A stretch of 64,000 nucleotides of DNA from Bradyrhizobium sp. CSS354 (GTDB taxonomy: Bacteria; Pseudomonadota; Alphaproteobacteria; Rhizobiales; Xanthobacteraceae). Made by a program: the position numbers and the translations under genes. The stretch is from positions 186,001 through 250,000 of the forward strand of contig NZ_JAACFU010000006.1 in assembly GCF_029051725.1 (NCBI RefSeq), read 5' to 3'. The notes beneath the pieces were generated by a model, which saw only the letters and a program-made list of their open reading frames with translations, was not told where the DNA came from and did no database searches. Below are positions 45,072 to 53,650 of the stretch, in pieces (position 1 is the first letter of the stretch; each line of letters begins with the position of its first letter).

Positions 45072-46006
45072 GTGTCGCTCGCGATCTCGGTCCACAGCAT
45101 CCGCTGGCGCGCGTAGAGCATCACCGCCGCAAGCAGAACGATCAGCAGGAAGAACACGACCGCGATCGCCGAGCCGTAGCCGAGGTCGTAATAGGAGAAG
45201 GCGACGCTGTAGAGATAGATGTTGATCGTCTCCGACGCCGATCCCGGTCCGCCCTGGGTGATCGCGAAAATGATGTCGAAGCTCTTCACGGCGTCGATCA
45301 TGCGGATCATGCCGGCGATGAACAGGAACGGCGTGATTAGCGGCAGGGTGATGTAGCGGAACACCTGCCAGATGCTGGCGCCATCGATCTGTGCACTTTC
45401 ATAAGGCTCGGTTGGGATCGCAGCGAGGCCGCCGAGCACGATCAGCATGACCAGCGGCGTCCACTGCCAGGTCTCGACCAGCACCAGCGAGGGAATGACG
45501 GTCGCGGGATGGAATACCCAGAGCTGCGCTGGGATCCCAACCAGTGACAGCAGATAGTTCAGCACGCCGAGCTGCGGGTGGAACATCATGGTCCAGACCA
45601 GCGCGATCGCCACCGGCGTCGCCATCATCGGCATGATGAAAACGCCGCGCAGAAAGCCGCGGCCGGGGAATTTCTGGTGAAACACCACGGCCGCAAACGT
45701 GCCGAGCACGAGCGGCAGCAGCACGGACAGTATGGTGTAGACCAGTGTATGTTCGATCGCCTCGATGAAGCGGGGATCGCTCGTCAGCCGCAGATAATTG
45801 GAGAATCCAACGAAGGTGGTCGACGAGCCGACCTTCCACTCGTTCAGGCTCATCCAAATCGTGAAGACCCACGGAAAGATGATGATCGCGATCACGACGA
45901 CCAGCGCCGGCACCACGAACGGCCAGTAGGACGGCGGCCGCAACTCCTTCTCCGGCGCGGCATCAGACTGTGCCGCGCCCGGAGTCGATTGTGTCAACCC
46001 ACTCAC
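45068..46006 (-). CDS. Carbohydrate ABC transporter permease (MalF type)
   Basis: A 312-residue permease with a proline-rich cytoplasmic start and six helices (YWPFVVPALVVVIAIIIFP is the first). The EAA loop is PTEPYESAQIDGASIWQVFR with LPLITPF after it. It overlaps both neighbours by four bases, so binding protein, MalF-type and MalG-type chains are translated together. Confidence 0.93.
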   Translation of the reverse strand: MSGLTQSTPGAAQSDAAPEKELRPPSYWPFVVPALVVVIAIIIFPWVFTIWMSLNEWKVGSSTTFVGFSNYLRLTSDPRFIEAIEHTLVYTILSVLLPLVLGTFAAVVFHQKFPGRGFLRGVFIMPMMATPVAIALVWTMMFHPQLGVLNYLLSLVGIPAQLWVFHPATVIPSLVLVETWQWTPLVMLIVLGGLAAIPTEPYESAQIDGASIWQVFRYITLPLITPFLFIAGMIRMIDAVKSFDIIFAITQGGPGSASETINIYLYSVAFSYYDLGYGSAIAVVFFLLIVLLAAVMLYARQRMLWTEIASDT

Positions 46007-47325
46007 GCCTTTTCGCTACGCTCCAGGATCGGCCGGTACTGATCGTTGGCCTTCTTCAGCTCGGCGGCAGGATCGGCGCCGGACAAGGTCGCAGTGACCG
46101 CGGCGCCGACGATGTCGCGGAATTCGGCGACCGGAATCACGACGGGCAGGCCCAGCTTGCTGATCTTGCCAGAATCGATCACCGACTGCAGCCACTCCTT
46201 GGTCTTGACGCCCTTCTGGACCTCGGGATCGCCAAGGATGGAGTTGCGGAACGGCACGCCGCCGCCGGCCTGTAGCAGCCGCGCTCCCTGGGTTTTCGAG
46301 ACCACCCATTGGCAGAGCAGATAAGCGGCTTCCTTGTTCTTGCTCGCAGCGGCGATGCCGATGCCGTCGCCATAGGTCGAGGAATATTGTCCCTTGGGGC
46401 CGGCGGGTACGACGGTGTAGCCGACCTTGCCGACAACGCGCGAGGCGGCCGGATCTTCCAGCGGCGGCGCCCAGCCGACGCCATCGATCCACATCGCGGA
46501 GCGGCCTTGCGTGAACGAGGCCATCGACTCCATCCAGTTGAAGCCGGCGACGCCTGGAGGTGCCGATTTCGTCAGGAGCGTCTGATACAGCTTGGTCGCG
46601 GCAATGGCTTCCGGACCGTCGGTCAGGATGTTGCCCTTGGCGTCGAGGAATTCACCGCCATAGTTGAGGAAGAAGTTGCTCCACATCGCCATGTTGGCGT
46701 TGCGCAAGCCCCGCCCGACAAAGCCGTAGATGCCTTCCTTGGCATCGGTGAGCTTCTCGGCGGCCGCAGCCATCTCGTCGAGGGTCTTGGGGACGGCGAC
46801 GCCCTTCTTCGCGAACAGCTCCTTGTTGTAATAGAGGATGAAATAATCGACCGACCACGGCAACGACAGCATCTGGCCCTTGTCGTTCCTGGCGTATTGC
46901 AGGCCCGCGGCCGAGAAGTCGCTCTCGACGAGATCGGGAGCGGTGAGCGCCGGGTCTTTCATGAAGGGCGTCAAGTCGGCGAGCCAGCCGGCCTTCTCGA
47001 ACTGCCGCTTCTGCACGTGATAGCTGAGATGGACGACGTCGAAGCTCGGACGGCCCGAGGTGAACTCGATCACCACCTTCTGGCGCTGCTGCTGCTCGGG
47101 AATCTGCTCCGCTTCAACCTGGATGCCGGTGAGCTCGGTGAACTCCTTGACGTATTTTTGCAGGTTGTCGCCGCGGGGCCCCTTGGCGAGGATCACCTCA
47201 AGCTTGGTCCCGGCGTATTTCTTCCAGTTCACCTCGGCGCGCGCCGGCAATCCCGTCAGGCTGAGCGCGCCAGCTGCGGCAGTGCCGGTCAAAAGCGTAC
47301 GACGCGAGATTTTGTGGTTGACCAC
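46003..47325 (-). CDS. Extracellular solute-binding protein (family 1) of a sugar ABC transporter
   Basis: A 440-residue protein starting at a GTG seven bases after GGGAGGG. The twin-arginine-like signal (SRRTLLTGTAAAGALSLTG, cleaved near ARAEV) suggests Tat export. The mature protein has the MalE/UgpB fold markers GIQVEAEQIPEQQQRQK, DVVHLSYHVQKRQF and LSLPWSVDYFILYYNKELFA. The ligand is probably a di- or oligosaccharide or glycerol-phosphate type compound. It is the first gene of the operon. Confidence 0.92.
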   Translation of the reverse strand: MVNHKISRRTLLTGTAAAGALSLTGLPARAEVNWKKYAGTKLEVILAKGPRGDNLQKYVKEFTELTGIQVEAEQIPEQQQRQKVVIEFTSGRPSFDVVHLSYHVQKRQFEKAGWLADLTPFMKDPALTAPDLVESDFSAAGLQYARNDKGQMLSLPWSVDYFILYYNKELFAKKGVAVPKTLDEMAAAAEKLTDAKEGIYGFVGRGLRNANMAMWSNFFLNYGGEFLDAKGNILTDGPEAIAATKLYQTLLTKSAPPGVAGFNWMESMASFTQGRSAMWIDGVGWAPPLEDPAASRVVGKVGYTVVPAGPKGQYSSTYGDGIGIAAASKNKEAAYLLCQWVVSKTQGARLLQAGGGVPFRNSILGDPEVQKGVKTKEWLQSVIDSGKISKLGLPVVIPVAEFRDIVGAAVTATLSGADPAAELKKANDQYRPILERSEKA

Positions 47326-47403
47326 TTTAGGTCCCTCCCTGTGACTCAATTTGGGCGGATACTAGCGGCCGTTCTGCGCCTGCCTAGCCCTAATCTGTGG
47401 AAT

Positions 47404-48183
47404 TCAGGGGCGCACGGCCGGCGTCTCCATCGTCAGGCCATGCGCCCGCGACATCAGATAGAGTTCGAGCGCGACCAGCTCGGGCGCGCCGAAATCATAG
47501 GCCTGGGCGCGCACACCCGTCATGCAACTGCGTAGCCGGCGCTCCAGCGATCCCAGCGTCTGCCATTCCAGCCGATAAAGCGGATAGCCGGTCGGCTGTC
47601 CCTGCGTGATCGGCGCGCCGGCAAGTCGCTTGTTGAAATTGTCGTCGTGGCAATTAGTGCAGGCAAGGTTGAGCTGGCCCTCGCGCTGCATGAAGAGGTC
47701 GCGGCCCTGTTCGACGAATGGCTTCAGTTGCGGATCGTCGCCGGCCGTGATCGCGATGCCGCGCGATTGGTGCGCGACGAAGGCGGACAGCGCCAGTAAA
47801 TCGCGGCTCTCGTAGGGGAGCGGCGTTGCCTGCTGATGATTGCTGCGGCACAAATTGATGCGTTGGTCGAGCGTGACCGGGCGCGCCAGCGCCTTGTCGA
47901 AGGCCGGATAGCGTGCGGCGACGCCTTTCATGCTGCCGCGTGCATCGCCATGGCAATCCGCACAGGCTTTATCGGCGCTGCCGGTCCTCTTCGTCCACAA
48001 CGCCTCGCCGTCGAGCACGAACAGCATGCCGGGATTTGAGCTGTCGTCATCCTGCATCGCGCGCGTGTCGGGCCCCATGAACGAATAGCCGGAGCGGCGG
48101 GCGTCCGGCGGAATCTCGCCGGCGAGCAGGGCAGGGCCGGTGGCGAGGAGCGCCGCGACCGCTATCGCGCGCCAAAAACTCAT
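47404..48183 (-). CDS. soxA: Sulfur oxidation c-type cytochrome SoxA (diheme)
   Basis: A 259-residue exported cytochrome with a signal near AIAVAALLATGPALLAG. Two heme sites are present, CADCHGD (about residue 66) and CTNCHDD (about 180). The conserved cysteine of SoxA, which in characterised proteins carries a persulfide heme ligand, is in LRSCMTGVRAQAYD. With SoxX it attaches sulfur substrates to the SoxY cysteine. Its ATG overlaps the stop of soxZ by four bases. Confidence 0.93.
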   Translation of the reverse strand: MSFWRAIAVAALLATGPALLAGEIPPDARRSGYSFMGPDTRAMQDDDSSNPGMLFVLDGEALWTKRTGSADKACADCHGDARGSMKGVAARYPAFDKALARPVTLDQRINLCRSNHQQATPLPYESRDLLALSAFVAHQSRGIAITAGDDPQLKPFVEQGRDLFMQREGQLNLACTNCHDDNFNKRLAGAPITQGQPTGYPLYRLEWQTLGSLERRLRSCMTGVRAQAYDFGAPELVALELYLMSRAHGLTMETPAVRP

Positions 48184-48497
48184 TCGACCGTGATCGACGC
48201 CGATGCACTGGACGAATAGCCGTTGTCGCCGATCCATTCGAACTCGAACTTGCCGCTCTCCTTCGCGACCGTGAAGAACGACAGATAGGGATTGGCCGCG
48301 ATCGCCGGAAAGAGATCGGCGCGAAAAATCTCGGTGCCGTTGTAGCGGCACGTAAAGCTCGTGATGATGTCGCGCGGCACCAGCGCGCCGTCCGCGGTAT
48401 GGCGGAAGCCGGTCTCCATGATGTGCGAGGTCAAGGTGCGGATCTCGATGATTTCGCCGCGCCTGGCTTTCGCCGGAACGTTGATGAGCGCGGCCAT
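48180..48497 (-). CDS. soxZ: Thiosulfate oxidation carrier complex protein SoxZ
   Basis: A 105-residue immunoglobulin-like protein without its own signal; it is normally exported bound to SoxY. The pattern PAKARRGEIIEIRTLTSHIM, MetGFRHTADG-like ETGFRHTADGALVPRDIIT and SFTCRYNGTEIF is typical of SoxZ. Its start shares one base with the soxY stop (TGATG) and its stop overlaps soxA. Confidence 0.93.
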   Translation of the reverse strand: MAALINVPAKARRGEIIEIRTLTSHIMETGFRHTADGALVPRDIITSFTCRYNGTEIFRADLFPAIAANPYLSFFTVAKESGKFEFEWIGDNGYSSSASASITVE

Positions 48498-48964
48498 CAA
48501 TTCATCTCCTCGGTGCAGGCGGCCAGCGTCACGACGATTTCGGTCGTGACCTGCCAGAACGTGTCGTCGGAAAGACGCGCGATCGCCACCACCTTCTGGG
48601 TGTCGGCGAGCCGGATCCGGGTCGAGACCTGGGCGCGGCCAGAGGAGGGGCCGAGATGGAAGTTGCCGATGTTCGGCTGCGGGTTCTTCTCGTTGAAGAC
48701 GTGTATGCTCTTGACGTAGTCGGCCGCCGTCATCGGGCTCGCGACGCTCACGGTCAGCGGCACCGTGTTGCCGTTCTCGACCAGCGGCGGAATGTCGAGC
48801 TTCACCTTGCCGGTGCGGACAGGTGCTTCGCCGACGACGTTGCGGATCGCGGCGCTGAGCATCGCCGGTGTCGCCTCGATCGGCCGCAGCGTGACGATCG
48901 GGATCGTCCCGGCGACCGTCGCGCTTCCGGCGAGATTTAGGAATTGTCGTCGCGTGGTCGGCAT
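48497..48964 (-). CDS. soxY: SoxY-type sulfur carrier protein with a non-canonical C-terminus
   Basis: A 155-residue Tat-exported protein (TTRRQFLNLAGSATVAG). The SoxY fold is clear: IPPLVENGNTVPLTVSV and the FHLGPSSGRAQVSTRIRLAD segment. In canonical SoxY the sulfur substrate is carried on a cysteine in a flexible C-terminal GGCGG. Here the protein ends VTLAACTEEMN, so the cysteine is kept but the glycines are absent and four residues follow. This places it in a divergent SoxY group or gives it a changed swinging arm. It is translationally coupled to soxZ. Confidence 0.88.
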   Translation of the reverse strand: MPTTRRQFLNLAGSATVAGTIPIVTLRPIEATPAMLSAAIRNVVGEAPVRTGKVKLDIPPLVENGNTVPLTVSVASPMTAADYVKSIHVFNEKNPQPNIGNFHLGPSSGRAQVSTRIRLADTQKVVAIARLSDDTFWQVTTEIVVTLAACTEEMN

Positions 48965-48972
48965 GAACAGTC

Positions 48973-49425
48973 CTAGTCCCGAAGCGTTGCAAGAAAAGCC
49001 ACGATGTCCTCGATCTCGGCGGCGGACAAGATCGGTTTGCCGGCGAAATTGCGCCCGACCCGCACGAGGTGGCCGTTGCGATAATAGGATGGCATGATGG
49101 TTTCAGGGTTGAAGCGCGCTGCATCGATCAGTCGAAGCCGCAACTGGCTCACCGTCCAGCGGTTCCCTGCACCCGAGAGGTCAGGCGCGAGGTCGCCCTG
49201 GAACCGGGTCTCCGGGAAGGGACCGGAATGGCAGAGGATGCAGGTGGTGGTGCGCGCGAGCACGAGCGCGCGTCCGCGCGCGGCATCGCCGGGCGCGCCG
49301 GTGAGCGATTCCGCAATGCCGTCGCCGGCGATGTTGTAGGGCAGGAGCTCCTCGGCTCCCGCATGGCAGGCGAAGGCGACACTGGCGGCGATCAGCGCTG
49401 CGATATGGACCGATGTTCTAGCCAA
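48973..49425 (-). CDS. soxX: Sulfur oxidation c-type cytochrome SoxX
   Basis: A 150-residue monoheme cytochrome. Heme site CILCHSGPF, and the distal Met ligand is in NPETIMPSYYRNGHL, the standard SoxX string. The best start is a TTG (MARTSVHIAALIAASVAFAC) overlapping the upstream flavoprotein stop by eight bases; an ATG at 49500 would place 25 basic residues before the signal. It pairs with SoxA to form the SoxAX conjugating cytochrome. Confidence 0.9.
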   Translation of the reverse strand: MARTSVHIAALIAASVAFACHAGAEELLPYNIAGDGIAESLTGAPGDAARGRALVLARTTTCILCHSGPFPETRFQGDLAPDLSGAGNRWTVSQLRLRLIDAARFNPETIMPSYYRNGHLVRVGRNFAGKPILSAAEIEDIVAFLATLRD

Positions 49426-50689
49426 AGGTGTCCGCCGTGATGGTTTGAAACCAGCGCTCGGCTTCAGCCGCCTCGCGGGCGCGCAATTCGCGCGGCGCAT
49501 CGACCGGGCTGGTCGCGCCGCCCTCGACCTCGGCGAAGATGTCGCCCTTGGGCTGGTAATTGCCCGCGAGTGAAAAGCCGTAGCCGGGTGCGACGATGTT
49601 GTAGCAGACGCCTGTCAGTCGCTGCGTTTCTGGTGCGCGGCCGGCAAGGAGGTTCGCGATCGCGGCAGCACAGGCCTTGCCCTGTGCGCTTGCCGCGGAT
49701 GCCGATTTGGGAATGCCCCCGCCGAGGCAGGCGTCGCCGATGACGTGGATGTTCTGGACAAGTTTCGATTCGAAGGTGACGGGATCGATTGGGCACCAGC
49801 CGGTCGCATCCGCAGCGCCCGCGACCTCAGCGATGTGTCCGGCACGCTGCGGCGGGATGACGTTGGCGACATCAGGCGTGTAGTTACCGAATTCGGTGAC
49901 GATGGTCCTGGTCGCAGGCTCGACCGAGGTCACGCGGCCGCCTTGCGACAGCCCGATGCGTTCGATCATGTCCCCGTAAAGCTCCTTCCACGCGCTCTCG
50001 AACAGCCGCTGCTGGGAGAAATTGTCCTTGGCATCTAGGATCAAGACTTTCGAGCGCGGCTTGTTCGTTTTCAAGTAATGCGCGATCAGGCTGGCGCGCT
50101 CGTAAGGCGCCGGCGGACAGCGCGAGGGATTGGCGGGGATCGCAATGGCGACAGTGCCGCCGTCCGGCATGGCCTCCAGCTGCCGGCGCAGCAGCAGCGT
50201 CTGCGCGCCGGCCTTCCAGGCATGCGGCATCTTTTCTGATGCCACATCGTCATAGCCGGGCAGGGTCTCGAAATGGAAGTCGATGCCGGGAGACAGCACG
50301 AGACGATCATAGGGCAGCGCAACGCCATCGGCCGTCACGACGCTGCGGAGCTGCGGCTCGATTGTGGTTACGGCCTGGCTGATCACGGTGACGCCCTCGG
50401 CGGCGATGTTGTCATAGCCAAACTGCTGCGCTTCGATCTCGCGCAGGCCGGCAATCACCTCGTTGCTGAACGGGCAGGAGGTGAAGACCGCATTGGGTTC
50501 GATCAGGATGACTTGCAAGTTTACCTGCGCGCGCTTCAGCGCGCGGGCGCACGCCGCGCCGCCAAAGCCGCCGCCGACCACGACGACGCGGCCCGCCGAT
50601 TGCGCCCGCAGGATCGAAGGGACGGCGAATGATGTGGCCGCGGCGGCGATGCCAAGGAGGGCATCCCGCCGTGTCACCGACGCATTCAT
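49418..50689 (-). CDS. soxF: FCSD-type flavoprotein (sulfide dehydrogenase flavin subunit, SoxF-like)
   Basis: A 423-residue Tat-exported FAD protein (VTRRDALLGIAAAATSFA). The FAD loop is RVVVVGGGFGGAACARALKR. Redox cysteines typical of flavocytochrome c sulfide dehydrogenase are in FTSCPFSNEVIAG and near the C-terminus in LTGVCYNIVAPGYG. IHVIGDACLGGGIPKSA is the second FAD contact. It would oxidise sulfide or a sulfane intermediate and pass electrons to a c-type cytochrome, possibly SoxX or SoxA (inference). Confidence 0.9.
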   Translation of the reverse strand: MNASVTRRDALLGIAAAATSFAVPSILRAQSAGRVVVVGGGFGGAACARALKRAQVNLQVILIEPNAVFTSCPFSNEVIAGLREIEAQQFGYDNIAAEGVTVISQAVTTIEPQLRSVVTADGVALPYDRLVLSPGIDFHFETLPGYDDVASEKMPHAWKAGAQTLLLRRQLEAMPDGGTVAIAIPANPSRCPPAPYERASLIAHYLKTNKPRSKVLILDAKDNFSQQRLFESAWKELYGDMIERIGLSQGGRVTSVEPATRTIVTEFGNYTPDVANVIPPQRAGHIAEVAGAADATGWCPIDPVTFESKLVQNIHVIGDACLGGGIPKSASAASAQGKACAAAIANLLAGRAPETQRLTGVCYNIVAPGYGFSLAGNYQPKGDIFAEVEGGATSPVDAPRELRAREAAEAERWFQTITADTFG

Positions 50690-50743
50690 GAGTCTTGTCC
50701 GGGAAGTGTGCCGCGGCGACCGTTACGGCCGCCGCGGCGTTTC

Positions 50744-52930
50744 TCAGGCGAAGGTGATGTTCTGGTCGCGCAACGGCACCGAACGGATGCGCTTGCCCGT
50801 CGCGGCGAAGTACGCATTGAGCACCGCCGGCGCCGCGACGCCGATGGTCGGCTCGCCGACGCCGCCCCAGAACCCGCCGCTCGGCACCATCACCGATTCG
50901 ACCTTCGGCATCTCGTTGATGCGCATCGAATTGTAGGTATCGAAGTTGGTCTGCTCGATCTTGCCGTCCTTGACGGTGCAGCCGCCGTAGAACAGCGCGG
51001 AGAGGCCATAGACAAAGGACCCCGCGATCTGCCGCTCCACCTGCGCCGGATTGACGACGTAGCCGGGATCGGTGGAGGCGACGATACGATGCACCTTGAT
51101 CTTGTTGCCGTCGGTCACCGAGATTTCGGCGGCGCCGGCGACATAGCTGCCATAGCCCATCACCTGCGCGATGCCGCGATAGATGCCCTTCGGCGCCGGG
51201 GTGCTCCAGCCGATCTTCTCGGCCACGGCGTTGAGCACCGCCAGATGCTTGGGGTGATTGCCCATCAGCTTGCGGCGGAATTCGAGCGGGTCCTGGCCTG
51301 CGGCCTGGGCCAGTTCGTCCATGAAGCATTCCATGTAGATCGCGTTGTGATTGACGTTGACGCCGCGCCAGAAGCCCGGCGGAACATGCGGGTTGCGCAT
51401 CGCATGCTCGACCAGGAGGTTTGGCACGGAGTAACCGAACGCGGCTTCGCCGGACTGGGCGACGCCCTGGAATGCGGCCGGATCCATGCCGTTCTGCAGC
51501 GCTTCCGGGCGGAGCGAGAACAGGATCGATTGCCCGGACAGGCGGTAGTGCAGCGCGACCAGATTGTTGTCGGCATCGAATGCGCCGGTCATCTTGCACT
51601 GGGTGATCGGGTGATATCTGCCGTGCGCCATGTCCTCTTCGCGCGACCATAACAGCTTGATCGGCGTGCCCGGCATCTGCTTGGCGATCAGGACGGCCTG
51701 ACGGACATAGTCGGTCTGGCCGCGCCGGCCGAAGCCGCCGCCCGGCATCACCTTGTGCACGTCGCACTTCTCCGCCGGCAGGCCCGACGCTTCCAAGGTG
51801 GCCGCGAAGGCCGCCTCGCCATTCTGCGTGCCGCACCAGACCTCGCACTTCTCCGCCGTGTAGACCGCCGTGGCGTTCATCGGCTCCATGGTGGCGTGGT
51901 TCTGGTAGGGATAGCTGTAGACCGCCTCGATCTTCTTGGCGGCACCGGCAATCGCCGCCTTCGCGTCGCCGTTCTTGTTGCCGACATAGGCCGGCTGCGC
52001 GTTGTCGAGACCCTCGGTCAGCCATTTCGCGATCGACTCGCTGGAGACCTTGGCGTTGTCGCCCTCGTCCCAGACGATCGGCAGCGCCTCCAGCGCGGTC
52101 TTGGCCTGCCACCAGGTGTCGGCAACGACCGCGACCGCGGTATCGCCGACCTTGACGACCTTCTTGACGCCCTTCATGCCGGTGATCTTGGCTTCGTCAT
52201 AGCTCTTCAGCTTGCCGCCGAACACCGGGCAATCCTTGATCGCGGCGTTCAGCATGCCCGGCAGCTTGACGTCGATGCCGTAGATCATGGCGCCGGTGGT
52301 CTTCTCGGCGGTGTCCAGCCGCTTCACGCCCTTGCCGATCAGCTTCCAGTCCTTGGGATCCTTCAGCTTGACGTCGGCCGGCGGCGCAAGCTTGGCCGCG
52401 GCCTCGGCGACCTTGCCGTAGGTCGTGGTCTTGCCGGACGGCGTGTGGGTGATGACGCTGTTGGCGGCGGTGCATTCGGACGCCGGCACTTTCCACGCCT
52501 CGGCGGCGGCCTGGATCAGCATCACGCGTGCGGTGGCACCGCCCTTGCGGACATAGTCTTGCGAAGAGCGGATGCCGCGGCTGCCGCCGGTCGAGAAATC
52601 GCCCCAGACGCGCTTGCGGGCGACGCTCTGGCCCGGTGTCGGATATTCGGTCGAGACCTTCGACCAGTCGCATTCGAGTTCCTCGGCGACGAGCTGGGCG
52701 AGGCCGGTCAGCGAGCCCTGGCCCATTTCGGAGCGGGCGATGCGGATGACGACGGTGTCGTCGGGCCTGACCACGACCCAGGCGCCGATCTCGGGGGAGC
52801 CGTCGGCGGCGCGGACCACGGCGGGGCCACCGAAGGGGATATCGAGGCCGATTGCGAGACCCGCGCCGACCGCGGCGGTGCCGATGACGAAGGCACGGCG
52901 GTTCATCCTGGGAGAGACATGCTTGTTCAT
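50744..52930 (-). CDS. Molybdopterin-binding subunit of a xanthine dehydrogenase-family hydroxylase (IorB-like)
   Basis: A 728-residue large subunit with a Tat signal (MNRRAFVIGTAAVGAGLAIG), hence periplasmic. It belongs to COG1529, resembling isoquinoline 1-oxidoreductase beta and alcohol/aldehyde dehydrogenases. RIARSEMGQGSLTGLAQLVA and GDFSTGGSRGIRSS are cofactor-region motifs, MPGGGFGRRGQTDYV is the conserved central loop, and WGGVGEPTIGVAAPAV near the C-terminus holds the expected catalytic Glu (GEPT). No FAD subunit exists, so electrons must go from the [2Fe-2S] partner to a cytochrome. It is located 54 bases upstream of the SoxF-like gene. Confidence 0.9.
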   Translation of the reverse strand: MNKHVSPRMNRRAFVIGTAAVGAGLAIGLDIPFGGPAVVRAADGSPEIGAWVVVRPDDTVVIRIARSEMGQGSLTGLAQLVAEELECDWSKVSTEYPTPGQSVARKRVWGDFSTGGSRGIRSSQDYVRKGGATARVMLIQAAAEAWKVPASECTAANSVITHTPSGKTTTYGKVAEAAAKLAPPADVKLKDPKDWKLIGKGVKRLDTAEKTTGAMIYGIDVKLPGMLNAAIKDCPVFGGKLKSYDEAKITGMKGVKKVVKVGDTAVAVVADTWWQAKTALEALPIVWDEGDNAKVSSESIAKWLTEGLDNAQPAYVGNKNGDAKAAIAGAAKKIEAVYSYPYQNHATMEPMNATAVYTAEKCEVWCGTQNGEAAFAATLEASGLPAEKCDVHKVMPGGGFGRRGQTDYVRQAVLIAKQMPGTPIKLLWSREEDMAHGRYHPITQCKMTGAFDADNNLVALHYRLSGQSILFSLRPEALQNGMDPAAFQGVAQSGEAAFGYSVPNLLVEHAMRNPHVPPGFWRGVNVNHNAIYMECFMDELAQAAGQDPLEFRRKLMGNHPKHLAVLNAVAEKIGWSTPAPKGIYRGIAQVMGYGSYVAGAAEISVTDGNKIKVHRIVASTDPGYVVNPAQVERQIAGSFVYGLSALFYGGCTVKDGKIEQTNFDTYNSMRINEMPKVESVMVPSGGFWGGVGEPTIGVAAPAVLNAYFAATGKRIRSVPLRDQNITFA

Positions 52931-52941
52931 GTGGCGGCTCC

Positions 52942-53391
<450 letters not shown>

Positions 53392-53650
53392 CGCAGTCCC
53401 CTGATTGGCCCAATCCACCGATTGGACGCAGGGGCGCAATGTGTCCGGCAAATTGGAAAGGTTCAAATCAATAGTCCGAGGGGTAACCGCCGGAGATTCC
53501 CCCCTGGGCGGCTCGCGGCACGGGTTGGGGCGACGTCTACCGGCTCCCGCGCCGTCGCGCCCCTGGAACCGAGAGCGACAGTTTGTCCCTTTTGCCGGGG
53601 TGCAAGTCGACGATGCTCTGCTACAGTGGAATCAGCCAAAAAGAGGTTCC

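Noticed and set aside
53560..53590. Possible EcfG-type promoter (GGAAC and GTT) upstream of the radical SAM gene
   Set aside because: The spacing between GGAAC and GTT is only about eleven bases, too short for the 16-17 base consensus.
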